Source: Streptomyces albidoflavus
GTDB lineage: Bacteria > Actinomycetota > Actinomycetes > Streptomycetales > Streptomycetaceae
DNA length: 64,000 nucleotides
Assembly: GCF_000719955.1 (NCBI RefSeq)
Contig: NZ_JOII01000020.1
Span: forward strand, 37,914-101,913
Reading direction: 5' to 3'
Both the position numbers and the translations under genes were made by a program. Positions 42,313 to 50,272 of the stretch are shown piece by piece. Each line of letters starts with the position of its first letter. Within the stretch, counting starts at the first letter, position 1. A model generated the notes under the pieces. It searched no databases and had not been told where the DNA came from. It worked only from the letters and a program-made list of their open reading frames with translations.

Positions 42313-44142
42313 ATGTGCGGAATCGTGGGATACATCGGCCGTCGCGACGACGTGGCGCCGCTGCTGCTGGAGGGCCTCCAGCGCCTGGAGTACCGGGGTT
42401 ACGACTCGGCCGGCATCGCCATCCACGGCAAGTCGGGCTCCAAGTCGACCGGGCTGAAGTCGGTCAAGGCCAAGGGGCGCGTCCGCGACCTGGAGGCCAG
42501 GGTCCCGGCCCGCTTCAAGGGCAGCGTCGGCATCGCGCACACCCGCTGGGCCACCCACGGCGCCCCCAACGACGAGAACGCCCACCCGCACCTGGACGCC
42601 GACTCCAAGGTCGCCGTCGTCCACAACGGCATCTTCGACAACGCCTCCGACCTGCGCGCCCGGCTCACCGCCGACGGCGTGGTCTTCCTCTCCGAGACCG
42701 ACACCGAGGTCCTCGCCCACCTCATCGGCCGCTCCGAGGCCGACACCCTGGAGGGCAAGGTCCGCGAGGCCGTCGGCCAGATCGAGGGCACCTACGGCGT
42801 CGCCGTGCTGCACGCCGACTTCCCGGACCGGATCGTCGTCGCCCGCAACGGCTCCCCGGTCGTCCTCGGCATCGGCGAGAAGGAGATGTTCGTCGCCTCC
42901 GACGTCGCCGCCCTGGTCTCCCACACCCGCCAGGTCGTCACCCTGGACGACGGCGAGATGGCCACCCTCAAGGCCGACGACTTCCGCACCTACACCACCG
43001 AGGGCTCGCGCACCTCCGCCACGCCCACCACGGTGGAGTACGAGGCCGAGTCCTGGGACATGGGCGGCCACGACACGTACATGCACAAGGAGATCTTCGA
43101 GCAGGCCGAGGCGGTCGACCGGGTGCTGCGCGGCCGGATCGACGACCGGTTCTCCACCGTGCACCTCGGCGGCCTCAACCTCGACGCCCGTGAGGCGCGC
43201 GGGGTCCGCCGGATCAAGATCCTGGGCTGCGGCACCTCGTACCACGCCGGCCAGATCGGCGCCCAGCTCATCGAGGAGCTGGCCCGCATCCCCGCCGACG
43301 CCGAGCCGGCCTCGGAGTTCCGCTACCGCAACCCGGTGGTCGACCCGGACACGCTCTACATCGCCGTCTCCCAGTCCGGCGAGACCTACGACGTGCTCGC
43401 CGCCGTGCAGGAGCTGAAGCGCAAGGGCGCCCGCGTCCTCGGCGTGGTCAACGTGGTCGGCTCGGCCATCGCCCGCGAGGCCGACGGCGGGCTGTACGTG
43501 CACGCCGGGCCCGAGGTGTGCGTGGTCTCCACCAAGTGCTTCACCAACACCGTGGTCGCCTTCGGCCTGCTCGCGCTGCACCTGGGCCGCACCCGCGACC
43601 TGTCGGTGGCCGACGGCAAGCGGATCATCGCGGGCCTGCGCAAGCTGCCCGAGCAGATCGCCGACATCCTCTCCCGCGAGGACGAGATCGAGAAGCTGGC
43701 CGAGGAGTTCACCGAGGCCCGCTCGATGCTCTTCATCGGCCGCGTGCGGGGCTATCCGGTGGCCCGCGAGGCCTCGCTGAAGCTCAAGGAGGTCTCGTAC
43801 ATCCACGCCGAGGCGTACCCGGCCTCCGAGCTGAAGCACGGCCCGCTGGCGCTGATCGAGCCGGCCATGCCGACCGTGGCGATCGTCCCCGACGACGACC
43901 TGCTGGAGAAGAACCGGGCGGCGCTGGAGGAGATCAAGGCCCGCGAGGGCAAGATCCTCGCCGTCGCCCACCGCGAGCAGGAGAAGGCCGACCACACCAT
44001 CGTGGTGCCGAAGAACGAGGACGAGCTGGACCCGATCCTCATGGGCATCCCGCTCCAGCTGCTGGCGTACCACACCGCGCTGAAGCTCGGCCGCGACATC
44101 GACAAGCCGCGCAACCTGGCGAAGTCCGTCACCGTCGAGTAG
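42313..44142 (+). CDS. glmS: Glutamine:fructose-6-phosphate aminotransferase
   Basis: A 609-residue GlmS. The N-terminal glutaminase has Cys2 (MCGIVGYIG), HTRWATHGAPND and LSETDTEVLAHLIG. The two C-terminal SIS domains have GCGTSYHAGQIGAQLIEELA, AVSQSGETYDVLAAVQELK and AEAYPASELKHGPLALIEPA. It makes glucosamine-6-phosphate, the entry to peptidoglycan precursors. AGGAGG precedes the ATG. No glmS ribozyme is seen in the 90-base leader, as expected for an actinomycete. Confidence 0.95.
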   Translation: MCGIVGYIGRRDDVAPLLLEGLQRLEYRGYDSAGIAIHGKSGSKSTGLKSVKAKGRVRDLEARVPARFKGSVGIAHTRWATHGAPNDENAHPHLDADSKVAVVHNGIFDNASDLRARLTADGVVFLSETDTEVLAHLIGRSEADTLEGKVREAVGQIEGTYGVAVLHADFPDRIVVARNGSPVVLGIGEKEMFVASDVAALVSHTRQVVTLDDGEMATLKADDFRTYTTEGSRTSATPTTVEYEAESWDMGGHDTYMHKEIFEQAEAVDRVLRGRIDDRFSTVHLGGLNLDAREARGVRRIKILGCGTSYHAGQIGAQLIEELARIPADAEPASEFRYRNPVVDPDTLYIAVSQSGETYDVLAAVQELKRKGARVLGVVNVVGSAIAREADGGLYVHAGPEVCVVSTKCFTNTVVAFGLLALHLGRTRDLSVADGKRIIAGLRKLPEQIADILSREDEIEKLAEEFTEARSMLFIGRVRGYPVAREASLKLKEVSYIHAEAYPASELKHGPLALIEPAMPTVAIVPDDDLLEKNRAALEEIKAREGKILAVAHREQEKADHTIVVPKNEDELDPILMGIPLQLLAYHTALKLGRDIDKPRNLAKSVTVE

Positions 44143-44150
44143 CCGGTCCG

Positions 44151-44185
44151 GTCGTCCCCTGGGCCGCCCCGGCTCAGGGGATGAC
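44151..44185. terminator. Shared hairpin between glmS and usp
   Basis: gtcgtcccctg (44151-44161) pairs with caggggatgac (44175-44185) with one mismatch. It overlaps the last codons of the convergent stress-protein gene, which ends at 44174. Confidence 0.5.
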
Positions 44186-44698
44186 GACCACCGGTCTGCG
44201 CGCCCGCCGGGCCAGCCGCCCGGCGACCGAGCCGAAGAGCCGCCCCACGACGCCCTGGCTGGAGCCGACCACGACGGCGTCGGCCTCGTACTCGGTGCCG
44301 ACCTCCTCCAGCTCGTGGCAGATGTCGCCGCCGCGCTCGACGAGGATCCAGGGCACGTCGCCGAGGTACTCGGCGCAGGCCAGCTCCAGTCCCAGCACCT
44401 CGGTGCGGTGGTCGGGCACGTCGACGAAGACGGGCGGCTCGCAGCCGGCCCACACCGTGGTGGGCAGCCGGTTGGCCACGTGGACGATGATCAGGCCCGA
44501 GCCCGAGCGGCGGGCCATGCCGATCGCGTAGGCGAGGGCGCGCTCGCTGGAGGTCGAGCCGTCGAAGCCGACGACGACGCCGTGCCGGAAGGCCGGGTCG
44601 CAGGGCTGACGTGTTTCTTCCGCCGCCAGGGGCTGGGCCGAGGGATCGGCCACCTGCCGCTTGCGGTCCGCTGATTCAAAGGATTCGTGACCGGCCAT
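44174..44698 (-). CDS. Universal stress protein
   Basis: A 174-residue single-domain UspA protein. HGVVVGFDGSTSSERALAYA starts the fold, LIIVHVANRL follows, and the ATP loop is VVVGSSQGVVGRLFGSVAGR with the closing VVVIP, matching the ATP-binding G-2x-G-9x-G(S) class. The N-terminal 38 residues are a polar extension. It probably helps stress tolerance; targets are unknown. The start at 44698 has only a weak ribosome site. Confidence 0.85.
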   Translation of the reverse strand: MAGHESFESADRKRQVADPSAQPLAAEETRQPCDPAFRHGVVVGFDGSTSSERALAYAIGMARRSGSGLIIVHVANRLPTTVWAGCEPPVFVDVPDHRTEVLGLELACAEYLGDVPWILVERGGDICHELEEVGTEYEADAVVVGSSQGVVGRLFGSVAGRLARRARRPVVVIP

Positions 44699-45223
44699 CG
44701 GTGTCTCGGCGGGAGAGGTCCTTGGGGGACTCGTGGGAAGGGGACGGCTGACGGAGTGAGCACGGCTCCGGGGGGAACCCCGGGTCCGGAGGTCGAGCGG
44801 CGGTGCCGACGGCGCCCGGAGGGGCGACGACCGGCCCGAGGGACCGGCCCGCTGTGTCCGGGAAGCATCTTCCCAACCACTCGCCCCAAGAGTACGGCGC
44901 CACTTCTCCCGCGTTCGGACCTTGCCCGGCCCGTACCCAGAAGAGGGCCCGCCCATGCGCCGTTCTCACGGACCGGCGCGCACCGCCCGGCGAAAGCTCC
45001 CGGAGGGACCCGAACCGGCCCGGTGAAGCCCCTCCGGACGCCACCGCCGGGCGGCGCGCTGGACGGAGCATGCCCGAGCGGCGCCCCGATCGCAACGGCC
45101 GGACGGCCCCCGCCGCCCGGGGGACACGGGGTCCCCGGGTCGGCCCAGCCCGCGCCGCCCCGCTGTGACCCGGGCGCGGGCGGAGCGTTGAACCGGCGTA
45201 CCCGCCCACCCTGGGAGCCCCTC
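44699..45223. other. 525-base gap upstream of usp and a small membrane gene
   Basis: No convincing gene. An open frame runs through the gap in the direction of the next gene, but it reads as Pro/Arg/Gly-rich sequence without domain character. A GC-rich dyad ggctccggggggaaccccgggtcc-like lies near 44765. The promoters of the divergent usp gene and of the next gene must lie here. Confidence 0.5.
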
Positions 45224-45637
45224 GTGCCCGTCCCCCACGTCTCCGGCCCGGACCCCGCCGCCCTCCTCCCCGGCCCCCCGCCCGCACGGGCGCCGGAACG
45301 CGGCGCGCGGGCACCGGGAACCGCCTGCGCGGGCGCCAGGGCCCCACGCGGCCTCCCCGGGGCCCGCACCGCACCCCGCGCGGCCTGCGCGCCCGCGGCC
45401 TCCACGGCGGCACGGGGTGCCGGACCGGCCCCGGTGAGCACCGCCGTCCGCTGGGCCGCCTTCGGCTGCGTCCTCGCCCCGGTGGTCCTGGTGGTCTACG
45501 GGGCGTCGGCGGGCGGCGTGATGTGGGTGGCACCGGTACTGGCCGCGGTGACCGGGATCTGCCGGCTGTTGTTGCGCCGGGCGGAGCGGGGCGGCGCGAC
45601 GGGCGCCCGGAGCGCCGCGGGAGACGTTCCCAGGTAG
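45224..45637 (+). CDS. Small membrane protein
   Basis: 137 residues from GTG 45224 (GGGAG upstream). A Pro/Ala/Arg-rich N-terminal 80 residues is followed by two membrane helices (WAAFGCVLAPVVLVVYGASA and VMWVAPVLAAVTGICRLLLR) and a short basic tail. The earlier part of the same frame is non-coding, so this start is preferred. It sits just before the adpA promoter region. Function unknown. Confidence 0.55.
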   Translation: MPVPHVSGPDPAALLPGPPPARAPERGARAPGTACAGARAPRGLPGARTAPRAACAPAASTAARGAGPAPVSTAVRWAAFGCVLAPVVLVVYGASAGGVMWVAPVLAAVTGICRLLLRRAERGGATGARSAAGDVPR

Positions 45638-46085
45638 GGGCGAGAGGGGCGCACGGGGGGCGGTCAGGGGGCGCACTTTTCGTACACCGGAGAGCTGACC
45701 GGTTCGCACGCACGCGCCCGTATGTTTTCAGCCAAGTTGACGAACCGTTGCACCAGGGTGGGTGGACCCCCGTCACCCCCGGCACGACCTGCGAGGACAG
45801 GACCGTGCGAGGCGTTCGCACCCTACGGGGACCGGCCACCCGCCGCAGACGCACTTCCCAGTCGAGCCCTGGAGTGCGACGCTTCGTGATCGAATGCTTC
45901 ACGCCACGTTGCCTTGTCGACATTCCGGCGTCTGCTCAACTGGTCACGGTGGCACCACGGGACACAGTAGATTCGATCATGACTGTCTTATGGCGGGGGA
46001 CACGCGCAGGACCGAGGGGAAACGTGCAGGAGCGACAGATCCGACAGGACTGGAGTGTCACGGCCACCGAGGGGGGCTTAGTCAC
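45638..46085 (+). promoter_or_regulatory. Long adpA upstream region
   Basis: These 448 bases without a gene precede adpA. A more AT-rich stretch (tatgttttcagccaagttga, 45721-45740) and another at 45968-45993 (gtagattcgatcatgactgt) are candidate promoter or regulator sites. adpA genes are known for long upstream regulatory regions with gamma-butyrolactone-receptor and AdpA sites. I find no full match to the AdpA consensus TGGCSNGWWY. GAGGGGGG before ATG 46086 is the ribosome site. Confidence 0.55.
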
Positions 46086-47306
46086 ATGAGCCACGACTCC
46101 ACCGTCACGGCGGACCTCGCGGGCCGCAAACTCTCCGGGCGGCGCCGCAAGGAGATCGTCGCGGTTCTCCTCTTCAGCGGCGGTCCCATCTTCGAGAGTT
46201 CCATCCCGCTCTCCGTCTTCGGCATCGACCGCCAGGACGCGGGCGTGCCGCGCTACCGGCTGCTGGTCTGCGCCGGCGAGGACGGACCGCTACGGACCAC
46301 CGGCGGACTGGAACTGACGGCGCCTCAGGGCCTGGAGGCCCTCGCCCGGGCAGGGACGGTGGTGGTGCCCGCCTGGCGGTCCATCACCTCACCCCCGCCC
46401 GCCGCCGCGCTGGACGCGCTGCGCCGGGCGCACGAGGAGGGCGCGCGCATCGTCGGGCTGTGCACCGGCGCGTTCGTCCTGGCCGCCGCCGGGCTGCTCG
46501 ACGGCAGGCCGGCCACCACGCACTGGATGTACGCGCCGACGCTGGCCAAGCGCTACCCCTCGGTCCACGTCGACCCGCGGGAGCTCTTCGTCGACGACGG
46601 GGACGTGCTCACCTCGGCGGGCACCGCCGCCGGGATCGATCTCTGCCTGCACATCGTCCGGACCGATCACGGCAGCGAGGCCGCGGGCGCCCTGGCGCGC
46701 CGCCTGGTCGTGCCGCCGCGCCGGGCGGGCGGGCAGGAGCGCTACCTCGACAGGTCTTTACCGGAGGAGATCGGCGCCGACCCGCTGGCCGAGGTCGTCG
46801 CCTGGGCGCTGGAGCACCTCCACGAGCAGTTCGACGTGGAGACGCTGGCCGCACGCGCGTACATGAGCCGCCGGACCTTCGACCGGCGCTTCCGTTCGCT
46901 GACCGGCAGCGCCCCGCTCCAGTGGCTCATCACCCAGCGCGTGCTGCAGGCGCAGCGGCTCCTGGAGACCTCCGACTACTCGGTGGACGAGGTCGCGGGC
47001 CGTTGCGGCTTCCGGTCGCCGGTCGCGCTGCGCGGGCACTTCCGCCGCCAGCTCGGCTCCTCCCCCGCCGCGTACCGGGCCGCCTACCGGGCCCGCCGTC
47101 CGCAGCAGGAGCAGCAGCGGCCCGAGCCGGTGCAGCCCACGCAGCCGGTGCAGGTCTTCGACGGGCCGCTCCCGCCGCAGCTGCGCCGGACGCCGCAGGG
47201 AGTCGGCGCCCACCACGGCGACCCGGGCCGGGGAGCACCGGAGGCGTACCTCCAGGGGCGCGCGGCACTCCCGGGCCAGCGGGAACGTCCGCTGGGCGGC
47301 GTCTGA
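46086..47306 (+). CDS. adpA: AdpA central developmental regulator (AraC/XylS family)
   Basis: 406 residues. The N-terminal DJ-1/PfpI-like dimer domain runs to about 215 (VAVLLFSGGPIFESSIPLSV, IVGLCTGAFVLAAAGLLDGR, VLTSAGTAAGIDLCLHIVRT). The AraC DNA-binding domain runs from about 235 to 340 (LAARAYMSRRTFDRRFRSLT, VDEVAGRCGFRSPVALRGHF). A Gln/Pro-rich tail follows. TTA codon 225 (46758-46760) lies in the linker between the domains, so synthesis depends on the bldA tRNA, as known for adpA in other Streptomyces. AdpA activates genes for aerial growth and secondary metabolism. A terminator (47327-47366) separates it from ornA. Confidence 0.95.
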   Translation: MSHDSTVTADLAGRKLSGRRRKEIVAVLLFSGGPIFESSIPLSVFGIDRQDAGVPRYRLLVCAGEDGPLRTTGGLELTAPQGLEALARAGTVVVPAWRSITSPPPAAALDALRRAHEEGARIVGLCTGAFVLAAAGLLDGRPATTHWMYAPTLAKRYPSVHVDPRELFVDDGDVLTSAGTAAGIDLCLHIVRTDHGSEAAGALARRLVVPPRRAGGQERYLDRSLPEEIGADPLAEVVAWALEHLHEQFDVETLAARAYMSRRTFDRRFRSLTGSAPLQWLITQRVLQAQRLLETSDYSVDEVAGRCGFRSPVALRGHFRRQLGSSPAAYRAAYRARRPQQEQQRPEPVQPTQPVQVFDGPLPPQLRRTPQGVGAHHGDPGRGAPEAYLQGRAALPGQRERPLGGV

Positions 47307-47326
47307 GAGAGGACAGCTCCGGCCCT

Positions 47327-47366
47327 CGGGGTCCGGCACGCACTTCCCGGTGTGTGCCGGACCCCG
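47327..47366 (+). terminator. Hairpin terminator after adpA
   Basis: cggggtccggcac (47327-47339) pairs perfectly with gtgccggaccccg (47354-47366) around a 14-base loop. No T-run follows, as is common in Streptomyces. Confidence 0.78.
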
Positions 47367-47398
47367 CACGGGCCGGACGGGTTTTCGCGGACAGGGCC

Positions 47399-47404
47399 TA
47401 GGCT
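47399..47404 (+). promoter_or_regulatory. -10 element of leaderless ornA
   Basis: TAGGCT ends seven bases before the ornA ATG and no ribosome site is present, so transcription probably starts at the start codon. Confidence 0.68.
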
Positions 47405-47411
47405 GAGCCGT

Positions 47412-48014
47412 ATGAACGACCGCATGGTGTGGATCGACTGCGAGATGACCGGGCTCTCGCTGGCGGACGACGCACTCATCGAGGTGGCCGCGCTGGTCAC
47501 CGACTCGGAACTGAACGTGCTCGGCGACGGCGTGGACATCGTGATCCGTCCGCCGGACGAGGCGCTGGAGACCATGCCCGAGGTGGTGCGCAAGATGCAC
47601 ACCTCCTCCGGGCTCCTCGCCGAGCTGGCGGAGGGCACCACGCTGGCCGACGCGGAGGCGCAGGTCCTCGCGTACGTCCGTGAGCACGTCAAGGAGCCCG
47701 GCAAGGCTCCGCTGTGCGGGAACTCGGTCGGCACCGACCGGAACTTCCTCGCGCGGGACATGGCGGCGCTGGAGGGGTACCTCCACTACCGCATCGTGGA
47801 CGTCTCCTCGGTGAAGGAGCTGGCGCGCCGGTGGTACCCGCGGGCCTACTTCAACAGCCCCGACAAGAACGGCAACCACCGCGCCCTCGCCGACATCCGC
47901 GAGTCCATCGCCGAGCTGCGCTACTACCGCGAGGCGATCTTCGTGCCGCAGCCCGGGCCCGACTCCGACACCGCGAAGGCGATCGCCGCCCAGCACGTGC
48001 TGACCTCGGAATAA
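47412..48014 (+). CDS. ornA: Oligoribonuclease
   Basis: A 200-residue DEDDh 3'-5' exonuclease that degrades 2-5 base RNA and pGpG. Motifs: [12 protein letters not shown] (Asp/Glu), [18 protein letters not shown] (Asp), and [18 protein letters not shown] (His and last Asp). An earlier in-frame ATG at 47352 reads into non-coding sequence; 47412 matches family length and the leaderless promoter. The adpA-ornA order is conserved in Streptomyces, and loss of ornA slows growth and aerial development in S. griseus and S. coelicolor, from memory. Confidence 0.95.
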   Translation: MNDRMVWIDCEMTGLSLADDALIEVAALVTDSELNVLGDGVDIVIRPPDEALETMPEVVRKMHTSSGLLAELAEGTTLADAEAQVLAYVREHVKEPGKAPLCGNSVGTDRNFLARDMAALEGYLHYRIVDVSSVKELARRWYPRAYFNSPDKNGNHRALADIRESIAELRYYREAIFVPQPGPDSDTAKAIAAQHVLTSE

Positions 48015-48104
48015 GGCCCCGCGCGGCCCCCGGGAAAAGGTGTGCGCGAGCACCCCCTCGGACCCTGTACACTTTTTCTCGGCCGGTCGGAAACGACCGG
48101 ACGC

Positions 48105-48178
48105 GGTGGGTGTAGCTCAGTTGGTAGAGCACCTGGTTGTGGTCCAGGTGGCCGCGGGTTCAAGTCCCGTCACTCACC
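48105..48178 (+). tRNA. tRNA-His (anticodon GTG)
   Basis: A full cloverleaf. Acceptor GTGGGTG (48106-48112) pairs with CACTCAC (48171-48177), and an extra G at 48105 opposite C at 48178 is the mark of tRNA-His. Anticodon stem cctgg/ccagg encloses the loop ttGTGgt with anticodon at 48139-48141. The T arm is cgggTTCAAgtcccg. CCA is not encoded. Confidence 0.96.
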
Positions 48179-48183
48179 CTGTG

Positions 48184-48225
48184 GCCAAGAGCCCCGTCCT
48201 GAGAGATCAGGACGGGGCTCTTGGC
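48184..48225 (+). terminator. Strong terminator after tRNA-His
   Basis: Nineteen-base perfect arms (gccaagagccccgtcctga at 48184-48202 and its complement at 48207-48225) around the tetraloop gaga. This is the longest perfect hairpin seen in the window. Confidence 0.92.
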
Positions 48226-48331
48226 GTTCCCCCGCGGGCCGCTCCCCGCGCGACCCCGCCCGATCCGCGCCACAGTGGGAAGCAGGCACGCCCCCAAGGA
48301 CACGTACGCCTCGTACGAAGGGAGACCGGAC

Positions 48332-48982
48332 GTGAGTGCTTCGCAGTCCGCCGTCGCCGCCACCCTCCTCGACCGGCACGGCAGCACCTACGCGCGGGAG
48401 GCGGGGATCACCCTCAAGGACACCCCGCAGCCGCTCTACCAGTTGCTCGTCCTCAGTTCCCTGCTCAGCGCCCGCATCCGGGCCTCCGTCGCGGTGGCCG
48501 CCGCCCGCGCCCTGTTCCACGACGGGATGCGCAATCCGCGCACCATGGCCGACGCGAGCTGGCAGGAGCGGGTGGACGCCCTCGGCGAGGGCGGTTACCG
48601 GCGGTACGACGAGCGGACCGCGACCCAGCTCGGCGACGGTGCCGAACTGCTCCTCGACGCACACCGGGGGGACCTGCGGCAGCTCCGCGAGGAGGCCGAC
48701 GGCGACGAGCAGACCCTCGTCCAGGGCCTGCGGGAGACCCCGGGCATGGGCCCCGCGGGCGCCGGCATCTTCCTGCGCGAGGCCCAGGCCGTCTGGCCCG
48801 AGTACGCGCCCCGCTTCGACGGCAAGGCCCGCCAGGGCGCCGAGCGGCTCGGCCTCCCCCAGGACCCGAAGCGCCTGGCCCGCCTCGCCGGGGACGCGGG
48901 CCCGGCCGTCCTCGCCGCCGCACTGGTCCGGGCCGCCCTGGAGAAGAAGGTCGCCGCCGACGTCCTGCAACACGCGGGCTGA
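48332..48982 (+). CDS. Endonuclease III-like HhH protein
   Basis: A 216-residue helical protein from GTG 48332 (GGGAG upstream). It carries PLYQLLVLSSLLSARIRASV as the first helices, and a helix-hairpin-helix LRETPGMGPAGAGIFLREAQ followed by APRFDGKARQGAERLGLP. The fold matches HhH-GPD base-excision glycosylases. The catalytic Lys of endonuclease III (in GVGRKTA) is replaced here by GMGPAGA, while an Asp is kept in RFDGKA, so activity would be glycosylase-only or lost. There is no Fe-S cluster at the C-terminus. It stands directly after the tRNA-His terminator. Confidence 0.78.
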   Translation: MSASQSAVAATLLDRHGSTYAREAGITLKDTPQPLYQLLVLSSLLSARIRASVAVAAARALFHDGMRNPRTMADASWQERVDALGEGGYRRYDERTATQLGDGAELLLDAHRGDLRQLREEADGDEQTLVQGLRETPGMGPAGAGIFLREAQAVWPEYAPRFDGKARQGAERLGLPQDPKRLARLAGDAGPAVLAAALVRAALEKKVAADVLQHAG

Positions 48983-49228
48983 GCCGCACCGCGCCTCTGA
49001 GGCCGTACGGCGCCATAGCTGCCGCCGGCGGTCGGGGCGGGCACTCAGGAGCGCCGGGTCGGGGGACGGTCGCCGTGGCCGCCCGCAGGCTGATCCCGCA
49101 GCGGCGCGGAGCGGGTATGCGGGGCCGCGTGACGGGCACGGGCGGAGCGGGTCGTGCACATGGCGGCGACGGGTGACGAAACTGGCCGTGGGTGGTGAAC
49201 GTACGGGCCGCGCTCCGGTGACCGGGCG

Positions 49229-49672
49229 TCAGTCCGTGGGTAGCACGCTCAGCCGCAGTCCGGCCAGACCGCCGCTGCGCCGCTCGTCGGTCCGGACGGC
49301 CTGGATCATCAGCGGCTGAGCGCCGGAGGGGGCTTCCTCGGCGGCGCTGAACCGGTACTCGACGACCCGGGTCGCTCCCGGGGCCAGGTCGCGGGCGGCG
49401 TCGGCGCCCCTGAGCGGCTCGTAGTCGTTGGCGACGACCAGGTCGGCGGTGCGCCACTGGCCGTCCGGGGTCTCCCGGTGCTCCACCTCCAGCCGGGGGT
49501 CGCGCTCGCCCGCGTCGGTCCACTCCAGCTGGGCGGAGAGGGCGATGCCGGTCAGCGGCCGGTCCGTGGTGTTGCAGAGCTTGACGAGGACGGTGGCGGG
49601 GGCGCCTCCGGGGCGCAGGGGGACGCCGTCCTCGGGCTGCCGGGGCGGCTCCCCGCCTGCTCTTCTGCCTGC
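49229..49672 (-). pseudogene. Hypothetical gene with a lost 5' end
   Basis: The frame ending at 49229 reads well as protein. A GTG at 49486 opens VEHRETPDGQWRTADLVVAN...GLRLSVLPTD (85 residues). Upstream of that GTG the same frame continues with clear protein character (GGAPATVLVKLCNTTDRPLT, GIALSAQLEWTDAGERDP) for about 60 codons until a TGA at 49673-49675, with no start codon in between. The pieces look like one immunoglobulin-like beta domain cut by the choice of GTG. Hence a frameshift near 49650-49700, or loss of the start, is likely. No ribosome site precedes the GTG. The 246 bases beyond its 3' end (48983-49228) hold no gene. Confidence 0.55.
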
Positions 49673-49745
49673 TCACGGGGTGCCTCTCGCTCGCCTGACC
49701 TTTGTCGATCATGACGAGGAAGAGGGCATGGCGGTTGCGGACGGG

Positions 49746-49916
49746 TCAGGCCGCGACGACCACCTCGGCGCGGACCGCCTGGGCCCACTCGACGAGCAGC
49801 CGCTCGTACGCCGCGCGCTCGGTGGGGGTCAGGCCGCCGCGGCGCATGAGGAGGGCGCGGATCTCGGCGTTGACCACGGCGGCGGGGCGGGGCGCGGTGT
49901 CCGTACGGGTGTTCAT
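49746..49916 (-). CDS. Small conserved protein
   Basis: 56 residues (MNTRTDTAPRPAAVVNAEIR, LTPTERAAYERLLVEWAQAV). Two helices, no membrane segment. It could begin at 49946 instead. No known family is recognised; its codon use matches genuine genes, and it lies between two other leftward small genes. Confidence 0.5.
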   Translation of the reverse strand: MNTRTDTAPRPAAVVNAEIRALLMRRGGLTPTERAAYERLLVEWAQAVRAEVVVAA

Positions 49917-49956
49917 GGAGCCGACCGTACTTGGGGGGTACGACAACGGGCCGCGC

Positions 49957-50184
49957 TCACTCCGTGGGGGGCTGGCGGGCCTGCTGGCGCAGTTCCTTCT
50001 CCACGGTGTGGCGGTCGAGTCCGGCGGTGGCGGCGAAGTCGCGTACGGCCACGTCGACCTCGGCCGCGGCGTTGAAGTAGAGGCGCCGCGCCGCGTCCCG
50101 CTCGTCCTCGTCGAGGTGTTCGAGCCGGCGCCCCTCGTCGTCGGCCGCGCGCTGGAGCCTGATCAGGTAGTCGGGGAGTTCCAC
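49957..50184 (-). CDS. Small helical conserved protein
   Basis: 75 residues (MELPDYLIRLQRAADDEGRR, LDEDERDAARRLYFNAAAEV, FAATAGLDRHTVEKELRQQA). It is strongly acidic and amphipathic, with a possible helix-turn-helix-like C-terminal half (AATAGLDRHTVEKEL). I cannot name the family. Its start codon at 50184 lies 88 bases beyond the stop of cebR, on the same strand. Confidence 0.58.
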   Translation of the reverse strand: MELPDYLIRLQRAADDEGRRLEHLDEDERDAARRLYFNAAAEVDVAVRDFAATAGLDRHTVEKELRQQARQPPTE

Positions 50185-50272
50185 CCGAGGGATGGTACGG
50201 CGCGGGGTGGGCCGGGGGCGGGAGGCTCGGCCGCGCGCCCCCGGTGCACCACGCGCCGGTGCCGCGACCGGC

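Noticed and set aside
44687..45223. Upstream extension of the small membrane gene to an ATG at 44687
   Set aside because: The extra 179 residues are Pro/Arg/Gly-rich with no domain character, and GTG 45224 has a ribosome site.
46000..46010. tggcggggga as AdpA site in its own promoter
   Set aside because: It fails the W-W-Y end of the TGGCSNGWWY consensus.
48105..48178. tRNA-His as integration site of a mobile island
   Set aside because: No integrase gene and no second copy of the tRNA 3' end was noticed in the window; the downstream genes look like chromosomal core.
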